Assembly (NCBI RefSeq): GCF_045679555.1
Contig: NC_092096.1
Location: 12,980,471 to 13,044,470 of the forward strand
Origin: Salvelinus alpinus
Taxonomy: Eukaryota; Chordata; Actinopteri; Salmoniformes; Salmonidae
Reading direction: 5' to 3'
Length of the DNA: 64,000 bases
Shown: positions 33,344-45,600 of the stretch, one piece after another
Layout: every line of letters starts with the position of its first letter
How positions within the stretch are numbered: the first letter of the stretch is position 1
The notes under the pieces: model-generated
What the model was told of the DNA's origin: nothing
The model's database searches: none
The model's input: the letters and a program-made list of their open reading frames with translations, nothing else
Position numbers and translations under genes: made by a program

Positions 33344-33490
33344 ATAGATGGCCTCCCGAGTGGCGCAGCGGTCTGAGGCACTGCATCTCAGTGCCAGAGG
33401 CGTCACTACAGACCCTGGTTTGATCCCGGGCTGTATCACAACCAGCCGTAATCGGGAGTCCCATAGGGCGGGGGCTTACTTTTTAAAAAC
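33344..33490 (+). mobile_element. tRNA-derived SINE, SmaI type
   Basis: It begins GGCCTCCCGAGTGGCGCAGC (box A region) with GGTTTGATCCCGGGC near 33417 as box B, the latter holding the SmaI site CCCGGG. The body GGAGTCCCATAGGGCGGG follows. This is a common salmonid tRNA-derived SINE class. The copy is truncated on the right. Confidence 0.8.
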
Positions 33491-34040
33491 CATTTATCGA
33501 ACAAAGGGAATGAGCAGCAGCTACGTTTGGCTACATACGGACCTTTAGTGGAATTCCCGCCAGAGAGTAACGGTCAATGTGATTGATGTTCATCATTTGA
33601 CTAGGCTACATGTATTTGACATTGTGTTGTTATTCCGCTGAACATTAGATGGTTTCATTTTATTTTTGGCAGTGAAACGAGGCTACTCAGGCGAGAAAAA
33701 AAAAACTCACCCAAATGTACAGCCCCGTTGGAAAATATAAATTGACCGTTTGAAAATGTGAAGATTTAAAAAAAACAACCCTCTGGCTTTGACTAGCTAG
33801 AAGGGATTCCAACTTTTGTCAAATTAACGTCAGGTTTTACTTTTTCGTAGCAAGTTAGGAGAACTTACACAGCAGGGTAGTTAAAGGATAATTACAGTAG
33901 CAGGTTAGGATAATTAGGTTAAGAAAAGGGTTACGGTTAGCTAAAATGCTAATAAATATATTTTTATATTAATTTGAGTAAAGCTGAATCCCTTCTAGCC
34001 ATGACCCTGACTAGGGGCACTCTCCCGTGGGTTATAAGTC
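33491..34040. other. Non-coding intronic stretch
   Basis: About 550 bp without a gene. GGTTAGGATAATTAGGTTAA and a related string near 33870-33930 form a weak short repeat. Confidence 0.4.
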
Positions 34041-34359
34041 ATCTCTCACATGGTAACCAGAACTATTTGCCAAGGGGAGAGCTTATTATACCCCAGTGGG
34101 TGAATTGAAATGAAGATAATGTATATACTGGCAAGATACACGTCTCGCCGCTCTAACGGGAGTTGTTGTCCACAAAGCGGCACGGCGGACTGTCTAGCTC
34201 CCGCCTGTCCTTGCTTTGGATTGGTGGAATTATTTTTTGGTTGAACAAATTCAACACTCCATACAAACTCCTTACTTGGTGGGCAGAAAAAAACACCACC
34301 TGCTGGAGGAAGACAGATTTTCCTCTCTAAATTGAATTGAGGAGGGGAGACAAATCTGT

Positions 34360-35070
34360 ATATGAGATGCTCATGTCTCCACCCCAAAAATAGAGTACCA
34401 CAGTATGAATCATAATACCTAGCGGTCCAACAGGGAAATGGTTCTAAATGGTTTTTCACCATTCATTTCTCCTCATAGGGGATTTTAGAAACACGTACAA
34501 TAAGGGCTGTGTTTCATGTAGGCTTACCCTGGCTTGACGTTTTGATAACAAGTCTCTCGGGACAAGGTGACTTCTTATCAACATATTTGCCTGTATTTAC
34601 CCCCAACAAATGAAATGCCAATTGGCTGCTAATGTGGCTATCATAAAGAACTACAAATGCCATGTTCTGGACGAGACAGTCGAATCGAGGCAAAGGTAAG
34701 AATCTCTGGATTAACTAACTAAACGTAGTAATGAATAAATTGGCTAAATGTCTTTAAATGCACCTGTTTGCAAAGGTGCCAGCTAGAGATAATGTCCTGG
34801 AGCTTGCAGAGATTTGTAGTCTTGCACGATGTCCACTTTGACGCTAAATAACATTTTCAAATCACACAGTATATAGAGCAGTATATATTGAGAAATCACC
34901 ATGTCCGCGAGAGACTTACATGGTTATCAAAATGTCACGCCAGGGTAAACCTACACAAAACACAGCCCTTATTTGAGTGTTTTTCAAATCCCTCGATTGG
35001 AACCATTTCCCTGCTTGACCGCTAGGTTTTATGGGTATTATGACACCTCCACTGAGGGGCTCTCGGGCGG
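34360..35070. mobile_element. Long-TIR palindromic MITE-like element
   Basis: The left arm (about 34365-34570) and right arm (about 34900-35050) are inverted copies. AATAAGGGCTGTGTTTCATG (34499) pairs with CACAAAACACAGCCCTTATT (ending 34973), and AGCGGTCCAACAGGGAAATG pairs with CATTTCCCTGCTTGACCGCT. The arms enclose about 330 bp of unique sequence without a reading frame. This is a non-autonomous DNA transposon design; I recall similar copies in salmonids. Confidence 0.75.
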
Positions 35071-35182
35071 GAAGGAAGGCGACAAGCCACTATTGTAATA
35101 CACATTGCATAAATGATACTGTATAAAAACTGTAGGTTTAACATGCATTAATCTAACAATCATTCCTACTTTCACAACTTAC

Positions 35183-35277
35183 TTCTCTTGAATTGTCTTT
35201 CTTTTCGCCAGGCTTGGTGTCGGCGGCTGTTGATTGTTGTGAGGAGACACCGACTGCAGTGCTTTTCCAGAGCTCAT
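35183..35277 (-). CDS. Unidentified small gene, first coding exon
   Basis: ATG at 35277 in good context (AAAATGA) with a donor GTAAGT at 35182-35177. The preferred frame gives 31 codons plus two bases: Ser-, Gln- and Pro-rich, with a Pro-Pro-Thr-Pro and then a basic Lys-Arg-Lys. Joined to the two downstream exons this makes a 75-residue basic protein. An upstream ATG pair at 35299-35294 starts a second frame that is also open through all three exons, for about 81 residues. I cannot name the gene. It lies between tmem19 and rab21 on the same strand. Confidence 0.52.
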
Positions 35278-35830
35278 TTTCCCTGCAGAAAGCCATCATG
35301 ACATTAGCGACAGTTTAGTGTTTTGATACATTGTATCCATAGCCAATTATGTAAACATTGTTGTAACTTGCATACAATAACGTACGCTGTAGCGTTGCTG
35401 CATGTAATATTGTTACTAATACGAACTGTTAATCGTTGAAATTATGTCATTGATTATACCAAGTACATTTTAATTGTAGTCGTTAAGAACCCACCTTCTT
35501 TTTAAAAATGTTATTAGCCACAGTCAAGCAGCAGGAAAAAGTAGTCAAGGCTTGAGATCCAGTTAGTTTAGTAACGATCAGCTGAGTTCATGTCAAATAG
35601 GACATTTCGAAAGTGGTGCTCCATGACGTTTTCAAATACGCTCCTCTCATTGGTAGTTGCCACGGCACAAGCATAACAAACCCCACCCTCTCAGAAAACA
35701 TGTTTTGACATACTTCATAATTTATTTTCTCAGTGTACGTTGTGATTTTTATGGGGGGGAAATAAACTCCAAGTCGAATACTTTTAATTATTGTCAAACA
35801 CATAAAAGCCATTTTCAAAAGTAGATAGCC
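35278..35830 (-). promoter_or_regulatory. Presumed 5' region of the small gene
   Basis: Upstream on the minus strand. CCAAT-type boxes (plus-strand ATTGG) appear near 35648. The transcription start cannot be placed. No other gene is recognised here. Confidence 0.3.
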
Positions 35831-35996
35831 CTATTCTTCAGCATTGTGTGCAGGAGGAACAGGCACTTTTTCTATATATCAAACACACAGCACCAGACTT
35901 CAAGTGTACAGAGAATATCAACATTTTTGTTCAAACTAAGAACTTCTTCGTATATTATTTATTGAGAAGGATTAAAGCGATCTTTCAAAAGGTATG

Positions 35997-36069
35997 CGCC
36001 CAACGTGGGGCTCGAACCCACGACCCTGAGATTAAGAGTCTCATGCTCTACCGACTGAGCTAGCCGGGC
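35997..36069 (-). tRNA. tRNA-Lys(CTT), copy 1
   Basis: A 73-nt cloverleaf on the minus strand. The acceptor stem has four Watson-Crick pairs, two G-T pairs and a closing C-G pair. Box A is TAGCTCAGTCGG, the anticodon loop reads CTCTTAA with anticodon CTT, and box B is GGTTCGAGCCC. No CCA is encoded, as expected for eukaryotes. A TTTT Pol III stop lies six bases past the end. It is identical in sequence to five of the six other copies. Confidence 0.97.
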
Positions 36070-36199
36070 TTGCGTAACATAAGGAAACTCCCCCTTTACA
36101 AACCATGAGGCGCGAACCCTGCCCCCTTCCAGCCCTCTTGGAATTCACACAGAACTCGCTCCAAGACTGATGTAATTACACGGCGTGTTCACCACTGCG
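36070..36199. other. Short unique stretch
   Basis: Non-coding, nothing recognised. Confidence 0.4.
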
Positions 36200-36348
36200 T
36201 TCACAAAGCGTCTGAGTAGGAGTGCTGATCTAGAATCAGGTTCCTCCTGTCCATGTCATCTTATTCAATATAAATCTAAACGTAAAACTGATCATATATC
36301 AGCACTGTTACTCTAAAAGGTTTTGTGAATACAGGCCCTGATTATAGA
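36200..36348. mobile_element. Palindromic MITE-like repeat (GTGCTGATCTAG type)
   Basis: TTCACAAAGCGTCTGAGTAG and GAGTGCTGATCTAGAATCAG at the left are inversely matched by CTGATCATATATCAGCACTG and AGGTTTTGTGAA at the right, giving a diverged hairpin of about 145 bp. Confidence 0.65.
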
Positions 36349-36583
36349 TCAGCTGCTGGTGTAATATGTACTCAGGTCATGGTCCTAGAAAGGGTAATCA
36401 TCCCTGGTAATGTTGCCCTCTCAACATTCATATGATGCAATAAGGCAAAAAATCCATTAAGTATTTATTCCAACGCTAATTGCTTTACAGCATCAATGAA
36501 TCACTTACCACAGGATGCCGACACTTTATCAAAACAACCATTACAAACCACATTCATAAAGGAGTTCATCCACTTATATTATA
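36349..36583. other. Unique non-coding stretch
   Basis: No feature recognised. Confidence 0.4.
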
Positions 36584-36625
36584 GGACAGTGTTATGTTTG
36601 GGGGGCTGGCGACATAACACTGTCC
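36584..36625. other. Perfect 14-bp hairpin at the edge of the 39-bp minisatellite
   Basis: GGACAGTGTTATGT (36584-36597) is followed after 14 bases by its exact reverse complement ACATAACACTGTCC (36612-36625). The minisatellite begins directly after it. Confidence 0.9.
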
Positions 36626-39600
36626 CTTCTTTCTCTCACCCCACCCCTTCTCTAGTGTAGGGTGTAGGCTTCTCTCACCCCTTCCCTTCTCTCACCCCAC
36701 CCCTTCTCTAGTGTAGGGTGTAGGCTTCTCTCACCCCTTCCCTTCTCTCACCCCATCCCTTCTCCAGTGTAGGGTGTAGGCTTCTCTCACCCCATCCCTT
36801 CTCTAGTGTAGGGTGTAGGCTTCTCTCACCCCATCCCTTCTCTAGTGTAGGGTGTAGGCTTCTCTCACCCCTTCCCTTCTCTAGTATAGGGTGTAGGCTT
36901 CTCTCACCCCATCCCTTCTCTAGTGTAGGGTGTAGGCTTCTCTCACCCCTTCCCTTCTCTAGTGTAGGGTGTAGGCTTCTCTCACCCCTTCCCTTCTCTC
37001 ACCCCATCCCTTCTCTAGTGTAGGGTGTAGGCTTCTCTCACCCCTTCCCTTCTCTAGTGTAGGGTGTAGGCTTCTCTCACCCCTTCCCTTCTCTAGTGTA
37101 GGGTGTAGGCTTCTCTCACCCTTTCTCTAGTGTAGGGTGTAGGCTTCTCTCACCCCTTCCCTTCTCTAGTGTAGGGTGTAGGCTTCTCTCACCCCATCCC
37201 TTCTCTAGTGTAGGGTGTAGGCTTCTCTCACCCTTTCTCTAGTGTAGGGTGTAGGCTTCTCTCACCCCTTCCCTTCTCTAGTGTAGGGTGTAGGCTTCTC
37301 TCACCCCTTCCCTTCTCTAGTGTAGGGTGTAGGCTTCTCTCACCCCATCCCTTCTCTAGTGTAGGGTGTAGGCTTCTCTCACTCCTTCCCCATCCCTTCT
37401 CTAGTGTAGGGTGTAGGCTTCTCTCACTCCTTCCCCATCCCTTCTCTAGTGTAGGGTGTAGGCTTCTCTCACCCCTTCCCTTCTCTAGTGTAGGGTGTAG
37501 GCTTCTCTCACTCCTTCCCCTTCCCTTCTCTAGTGTAGGGTGTAGGCTTCTCTCACCCCATCCCTTCTCTAGTGTAGGGTGTAGGCTTCTCTCACCCCAT
37601 CCCTTCTCTAGTGTAGGGTGTAGGCTTCTCTCACCCCATCCCTTCTCTAGTGTAGGGTGTAGGCTTCTCTCACCCCTTCCCTTCTCTACTGTAGGGTGTA
37701 GGCTTCTCTCACTCCTTCCCCTTCCCTTCTCTAGTGTAGGGTGTAGGCTTCTCTCACCCCATCCCTTCTCTAGTGTAGGGTGTAGGCTTCTCTCACCCCA
37801 TCCCTTCTCTAGTGTAGGGTGTAGGCTTCTCTCACCCCATCCCTTCTCTAGTGTAGGGTGTAGGCTTCTCTCACTCCTTCCCCATCCCTTCTCTAGTGTA
37901 GGGTGTAGGCTTCTCTCACCCCTTCCCTTCTCTAGTGTAGGGTGTAGGCTTCTCTCACTCCTTCCCCTTCCCTTCTCTAGTGTAGGGTGTAGGCTTCTCT
38001 CACCCCATCCCTTCTCTAGTGTAGGGTGTAGGCTTCTCTCACCCCATCCCTTCTCTAGTGTAGGGTGTAGGCTTCTCTCACCCCATCCCTTCTCTAGTGT
38101 AGGGTGTAGGCTTCTCTCACCCCTTCCCTTCTCTACTGTAGGGTGTAGGCTTCTCTCACCCCTTCCCTTCTCTAGTGTAGGGTGTAGGCTTCTCTCACCC
38201 CTTCCCTTCTCTAGTGTAGGGTGTAGGCTTCTCTCACCCCATCCCTTCTCTAGTGTAGGGTGTAGGCTTCTCTCACCCCATCCCTTCTCTACTGTAGGGT
38301 GTAGGCTTCTCTCACCCCTTCCCTTCTCTAGTGTAGGGTGTAGGCTTCTCTCACCCCATCCCTTCTCTAGTGTAGGGTGTAGGCTTCTCTCACCCCATCC
38401 CTTCTCTACTGTAGGGTGTAGGCTTCTCTCACCCCTTCCCTTCTCTAGTGTAGGGTGTAGGCTTCTCTCACCCCTTCCCTTCTCTCACCCCATCCCTTCT
38501 CTAGTGTAGGGTGTAGGCTTCTCTCACCCCTTCCCTTCTCTAGTGTAGGGTGTAGGCTTCTCTCACCCCTTCCCTTCTCTAGTGTAGGGTGTAGGCTTCT
38601 CTCACCCTTTCTCTAGTGTAGGGTGTAGGCTTCTCTCACCCCTTCCCTTCTCTAGTGTAGGGTGTAGGCTTCTCTCACCCCATCCCTTCTCTAGTGTAGG
38701 GTGTAGGCTTCTCTCACCCTTTCTCTAGTGTAGGGTGTAGGCTTCTCTCACCCCTTCCCTTCTCTAGTGTAGGGTGTAGGCTTCTCTCACCCCTTCCCTT
38801 CTCTAGTGTAGGGTGTAGGCTTCTCTCACCCCATCCCTTCTCTAGTGTAGGGTGTAGGCTTCTCTCACTCCTTCCCCATCCCTTCTCTAGTGTAGGGTGT
38901 AGGCTTCTCTCACTCCTTCCCCATCCCTTCTCTAGTGTAGGGTGTAGGCTTCTCTCACCCCTTCCCTTCTCTAGTGTAGGGTGTAGGCTTCTCTCACTCC
39001 TTCCCCTTCCCTTCTCTAGTGTAGGGTGTAGGCTTCTCTCACCCCATCCCTTCTCTAGTGTAGGGTGTAGGCTTCTCTCACCCCATCCCTTCTCTAGTGT
39101 AGGGTGTAGGCTTCTCTCACCCCATCCCTTCTCTAGTGTAGGGTGTAGGCTTCTCTCACCCCTTCCCTTCTCTACTGTAGGGTGTAGGCTTCTCTCACCC
39201 CTTCCCTTCTCTAGTGTAGGGTGTAGGCTTCTCTCACCCCTTCCCTTCTCTAGTGTAGGGTGTAGGCTTCTCTCACCCCATCCCTTCTCTAGTGTAGGGT
39301 GTAGGCTTCTCTCACCCCATCCCTTCTCTACTGTAGGGTGTAGGCTTCTCTCACCCCTTCCCTTCTCTAGTGTAGGGTGTAGGCTTCTCTCACCCCATCC
39401 CTTCTCTAGTGTAGGGTGTAGGCTTCTCTCACCCCTTCCCTTCTCTACTGTAGGGTGTAGGCTTCTCTCACCCCTTCCCTTCTCTAGTGTAGGGTGTAGG
39501 CTTCTCTCACCCTTTCTCTAGTGTAGGGTGTAGGCTTCTCTCACCCCTTCCCTTCTCTAGTGTAGGGTGTAGGCTTCTCTCACCCCTTCCCTTCTCTAGT

Positions 39601-42600
39601 GTAGGGTGTAGGCTTCTCTCACCCCTTCCCTTCTCTAGTGTAGGGTGTAGGCTTCTCTCACCCCATCCCTTCTCTAGTGTAGGGTGTAGGCTTCTCTCAC
39701 CCCTTCCCTTCTCTACTGTAGGGTGTAGGCTTCTCTCACTCCTTCCCCTTCCCTTCTCTAGTGTAGGGTGTAGGCTTCTCTCACCCCATCCCTTCTCTAG
39801 TGTAGGGTGTAGGCTTCTCTCACTCCTTCCCCATCCCTTCTCTAGTGTAGGGTGTAGGCTTCTCTCACCCCTTCCCTTCTCTAGTGTAGGGTGTAGGCTT
39901 CTCTCACCCCATCCCTTCTCTAGTGTAGGGTGTAGGCTTCTCTCACCCCATCCCTTCTCTAGTGTAGGGTGTAGGCTTCTCTCACCCCTTCCCTTCTCTA
40001 CTGTAGGCTTCTCTCACCCCTTCCCTTCTCTAGTGTAGGGTGTAGGCTTCTCTCACCCCTTCCCTTCTCTAGTGTAGGGTGTAGGCTTCTCTCACCCCAT
40101 CCCTTCTCTAGTGTAGGGTGTAGGCTTCTCTCACCCCTTCCCTTCTCTAGTGTAGGGTGTAGGCTTCTCTCACCCCTTCCCTTCTCTAGTGTAGGGTGTA
40201 GGCTTCTCTCACCCTTTCTCTAGTGTAGGGTGTAGGCTTCTCTCACCCCTTCCCTTCTCTAGTGTAGGGTGTAGGCTTCTCTCACCCCATCCCTTCTCTA
40301 GTGTAGGGTGTAGGCTTCTCTCACCCTTTCTCTAGTGTAGGGTGTAGGCTTCTCTCACCCCTTCCCTTCTCTAGTGTAGGGTGTAGGCTTCTCTCACCCC
40401 TTCCCTTCTCTAGTGTAGGGTGTAGGCTTCTCTCACCCCATCCCTTCTCTAGTGTAGGGTGTAGGCTTCTCTCACTCCTTCCCCATCCCTTCTCTAGTGT
40501 AGGGTGTAGGCTTCTCTCACTCCTTCCCCATCCCTTCTCTAGTGTAGGGTGTAGGCTTCTCTCACCCCTTCCCTTCTCTAGTGTAGGGTGTAGGCTTCTC
40601 TCACTCCTTCCCCTTCCCTTCTCTAGTGTAGGGTGTAGGCTTCTCTCACCCCATCCCTTCTCTAGTGTAGGGTGTAGGCTTCTCTCACCCCATCCCTTCT
40701 CTAGTGTAGGGTGTAGGCTTCTCTCACCCCATCCCTTCTCTAGTGTAGGGTGTAGGCTTCTCTCACCCCTTCCCTTCTCTACTGTAGGGTGTAGGCTTCT
40801 CTCACCCCTTCCCTTCTCTAGTGTAGGGTGTAGGCTTCTCTCACCCCTTCCCTTCTCTAGTGTAGGGTGTAGGCTTCTCTCACCCCATCCCTTCTCTAGT
40901 GTAGGGTGTAGGCTTCTCTCACCCCATCCCTTCTCTACTGTAGGGTGTAGGCTTCTCTCACCCCTTCCCTTCTCTAGTGTAGGGTGTAGGCTTCTCTCAC
41001 CCCATCCCTTCTCTAGTGTAGGGTGTAGGCTTCTCTCACCCCTTCCCTTCTCTACTGTAGGGTGTAGGCTTCTCTCACCCCTTCCCTTCTCTAGTGTAGG
41101 GTGTAGGCTTCTCTCACCCTTTCTCTAGTGTAGGGTGTAGGCTTCTCTCACCCCTTCCCTTCTCTAGTGTAGGGTGTAGGCTTCTCTCACCCCTTCCCTT
41201 CTCTAGTGTAGGGTGTAGGCTTCTCTCACCCCTTCCCTTCTCTAGTGTAGGGTGTAGGCTTCTCTCACCCCATCCCTTCTCTAGTGTAGGGTGTAGGCTT
41301 CTCTCACCCCTTCCCTTCTCTACTGTAGGGTGTAGGCTTCTCTCACTCCTTCCCCTTCCCTTCTCTAGTGTAGGGTGTAGGCTTCTCTCACCCCATCCCT
41401 TCTCTAGTGTAGGGTGTAGGCTTCTCTCACTCCTTCCCCATCCCTTCTCTAGTGTAGGGTGTAGGCTTCTCTCACCCCTTCCCTTCTCTAGTGTAGGGTG
41501 TAGGCTTCTCTCACCCCATCCCTTCTCTAGTGTAGGGTGTAGGCTTCTCTCACCCCATCCCTTCTCTAGTGTAGGGTGTAGGCTTCTCTCACCCCTTCCC
41601 TTCTCTACTGTAGGGTGTAGGCTTCTCTCACCCCTTCCCTTCTCTAGTGTAGGGTGTAGGCTTCTCTCACCCCTTCCCTTCTCTAGTGTAGGGTGTAGGC
41701 TTCTCTCACCCCATCCCTTCTCTAGTGTAGGGTGTAGGCTTCTCTCACCCCATCCCTTCTCTACTGTAGGGTGTAGGCTTCTCTCACCCCTTCCCTTCTC
41801 TAGTGTAGGGTGTAGGCTTCTCTCACCCCATCCCTTCTCTAGTGTAGGGTGTAGGCTTCTCTCACCCCTTCCCTTCTCTAGTGTAGGGTGTAGGCTTCTC
41901 TCACCCCATCCCTTCTCTAGTGTAGGGTGTAGGCTTCTCTCACCCCATCCCTTCTCTACTGTAGGGTGTAGGCTTCTCTCACCCCTTCCCTTCTCTAGTG
42001 TAGGGTGTAGGCTTCTCTCACCCCATCCCTTCTCTAGTGTAGGGTGTAGGCTTCTCTCACCCCATCCCTTCTCTACTGTAGGGTGTAGGCTTCTCTCACC
42101 CCTTCCCTTCTCTAGTGTAGGGTGTAGGCTTCTCTCACCCCTTCCCTTCTCTCACCCCATCCCTTCTCTAGTGTAGGGTGTAGGCTTCTCTCACCCCTTC
42201 CCTTCTCTAGTGTAGGGTGTAGGCTTCTCTCACCCCTTCCCTTCTCTAGTGTAGGGTGTAGGCTTCTCTCACCCTTTCTCTAGTGTAGGGTGTAGGCTTC
42301 TCTCACCCCTTCCCTTCTCTAGTGTAGGGTGTAGGCTTCTCTCACCCCATCCCTTCTCTAGTGTAGGGTGTAGGCTTCTCTCACCCTTTCTCTAGTGTAG
42401 GGTGTAGGCTTCTCTCACCCCTTCCCTTCTCTAGTGTAGGGTGTAGGCTTCTCTCACCCCTTCCCTTCTCTAGTGTAGGGTGTAGGCTTCTCTCACTCCT
42501 TCCCCATCCCTTCTCTAGTGTAGGGTGTAGGCTTCTCTCACTCCTTCCCCATCCCTTCTCTAGTGTAGGGTGTAGGCTTCTCTCACCCCTTCCCTTCTCT

Positions 42601-45600
42601 AGTGTAGGGTGTAGGCTTCTCTCACTCCTTCCCCTTCCCTTCTCTAGTGTAGGGTGTAGGCTTCTCTCACCCCATCCCTTCTCTAGTGTAGGGTGTAGGC
42701 TTCTCTCACCCCATCCCTTCTCTAGTGTAGGGTGTAGGCTTCTCTCACCCCATCCCTTCTCTAGTGTAGGGTGTAGGCTTCTCTCACCCCTTCCCTTCTC
42801 TACTGTAGGGTGTAGGCTTCTCTCACCCCTTCCCTTCTCTAGTGTAGGGTGTAGGCTTCTCTCACCCCATCCCTTCTCTAGTGTAGGGTGTAGGCTTCTC
42901 TCACCCCTTCCCTTCTCTAGTGTAGGGTGTAGGCTTCTCTCACCCTTTCTCTAGTGTAGGGTGTAGGCTTCTCTCACCCCTTCCCTTCTCTAGTGTAGGG
43001 TGTAGGCTTCTCTCACCCCTTCCCTTCTCTAGTGTAGGGTGTAGGCTTCTCTCACCCTTTCTCTAGTGTAGGGTGTAGGCTTCTCTCACCCCTTCCCTTC
43101 TCTAGTGTAGGGTGTAGGCTTCTCTCACCCCTTCCCTTCTCTAGGGTAGGGTGTAGGCTTCTCTCACCCCTTCCCTTCTCTAGTGTAGGGTGTAGGCTTC
43201 TCTCACCCCATCCCTTCTCTAGTGTAGGGTGTAGGCTTCTCTCACCCCTTCCCTTCTCTACTGTAGGGTGTAGGCTTCTCTCACCCCTTCCCTTCTCTAG
43301 TGTAGGGTGTAGGCTTCTCTCACCCTTTCTCTAGTGTAGGGTGTAGGCTTCTCTCACCCCTTCCCTTCTCTAGTGTAGGGTGTAGGCTTCTCTCACCCCT
43401 TCCCTTCTCTAGTGTAGGGTGTAGGCTTCTCTCACCCCTTCCCTTCTCTAGTGTAGGGTGTAGGCTTCTCTCACCCCATCCCTTCTCTAGTGTAGGGTGT
43501 AGGCTTCTCTCACCCCTTCCCTTCTCTACTGTAGGGTGTAGGCTTCTCTCACTCCTTCCCCTTCCCTTCTCTAGTGTAGGGTGTAGGCTTCTCTCACCCC
43601 ATCCCTTCTCTAGTGTAGGGTGTAGGCTTCTCTCACTCCTTCCCCATCCCTTCTCTAGTGTAGGGTGTAGGCTTCTCTCACCCCTTCCCTTCTCTAGTGT
43701 AGGGTGTAGGCTTCTCTCACCCCATCCCTTCTCTAGTGTAGGGTGTAGGCTTCTCTCACCCCATCCCTTCTCTAGTGTAGGGTGTAGGCTTCTCTCACCC
43801 CTTCCCTTCTCTACTGTAGGGTGTAGGCTTCTCTCACCCCTTCCCTTCTCTAGTGTAGGGTGTAGGCTTCTCTCACCCCTTCCCTTCTCTAGTGTAGGGT
43901 GTAGGCTTCTCTCACCCCATCCCTTCTCTAGTGTAGGGTGTAGGCTTCTCTCACCCCATCCCTTCTCTACTGTAGGGTGTAGGCTTCTCTCACCCCTTCC
44001 CTTCTCTAGTGTAGGGTGTAGGCTTCTCTCACCCCATCCCTTCTCTAGTGTAGGGTGTAGGCTTCTCTCACCCCTTCCCTTCTCTAGTGTAGGGTGTAGG
44101 CTTCTCTCACCCCATCCCTTCTCTAGTGTAGGGTGTAGGCTTCTCTCACCCCATCCCTTCTCTACTGTAGGGTGTAGGCTTCTCTCACCCCTTCCCTTCT
44201 CTAGTGTAGGGTGTAGGCTTCTCTCACCCCATCCCTTCTCTAGTGTAGGGTGTAGGCTTCTCTCACCCCATCCCTTCTCTACTGTAGGGTGTAGGCTTCT
44301 CTCACCCCTTCCCTTCTCTAGTGTAGGGTGTAGGCTTCTCTCACCCCTTCCCTTCTCTCACCCCATCCCTTCTCTAGTGTAGGGTGTAGGCTTCTCTCAC
44401 CCCTTCCCTTCTCTAGTGTAGGGTGTAGGCTTCTCTCACCCCTTCCCTTCTCTAGTGTAGGGTGTAGGCTTCTCTCACCCTTTCTCTAGTGTAGGGTGTA
44501 GGCTTCTCTCACCCCTTCCCTTCTCTAGTGTAGGGTGTAGGCTTCTCTCACCCCATCCCTTCTCTAGTGTAGGGTGTAGGCTTCTCTCACCCTTTCTCTA
44601 GTGTAGGGTGTAGGCTTCTCTCACCCCTTCCCTTCTCTAGTGTAGGGTGTAGGCTTCTCTCACCCCTTCCCTTCTCTAGTGTAGGGTGTAGGCTTCTCTC
44701 ACTCCTTCCCCATCCCTTCTCTAGTGTAGGGTGTAGGCTTCTCTCACTCCTTCCCCATCCCTTCTCTAGTGTAGGGTGTAGGCTTCTCTCACCCCTTCCC
44801 TTCTCTAGTGTAGGGTGTAGGCTTCTCTCACTCCTTCCCCTTCCCTTCTCTAGTGTAGGGTGTAGGCTTCTCTCACCCCATCCCTTCTCTAGTGTAGGGT
44901 GTAGGCTTCTCTCACCCCATCCCTTCTCTAGTGTAGGGTGTAGGCTTCTCTCACCCCATCCCTTCTCTAGTGTAGGGTGTAGGCTTCTCTCACCCCTTCC
45001 CTTCTCTACTGTAGGGTGTAGGCTTCTCTCACCCCTTCCCTTCTCTAGTGTAGGGTGTAGGCTTCTCTCACCCCATCCCTTCTCTAGTGTAGGGTGTAGG
45101 CTTCTCTCACCCCTTCCCTTCTCTAGTGTAGGGTGTAGGCTTCTCTCACCCTTTCTCTAGTGTAGGGTGTAGGCTTCTCTCACCCCTTCCCTTCTCTAGT
45201 GTAGGGTGTAGGCTTCTCTCACCCCTTCCCTTCTCTAGTGTAGGGTGTAGGCTTCTCTCACCCTTTCTCTAGTGTAGGGTGTAGGCTTCTCTCACCCCTT
45301 CCCTTCTCTAGTGTAGGGTGTAGGCTTCTCTCACCCCTTCCCTTCTCTAGGGTAGGGTGTAGGCTTCTCTCACCCCTTCCCTTCTCTAGTGTAGGGTGTA
45401 GGCTTCTCTCACCCCATCCCTTCTCTAGTGTAGGGTGTAGGCTTCTCTCACCCCTTCCCTTCTCTACTGTAGGGTGTAGGCTTCTCTCACTCCTTCCCCT
45501 TCCCTTCTCTAGTGTAGGGTGTAGGCTTCTCTCACCCCATCCCTTCTCTAGTGTAGGGTGTAGGCTTCTCTCACTCCTTCCCCATCCCTTCTCTAGTGTA

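Noticed and set aside
33344-33420. tRNA gene
   Set aside because: Boxes A and B are present, but the stems are broken and a SINE body follows. It is a tRNA-derived SINE.
34046-34462. Minus-strand 138-codon frame
   Set aside because: It lies mostly in the left arm of the palindromic MITE, has no family motif and no gene-like start.
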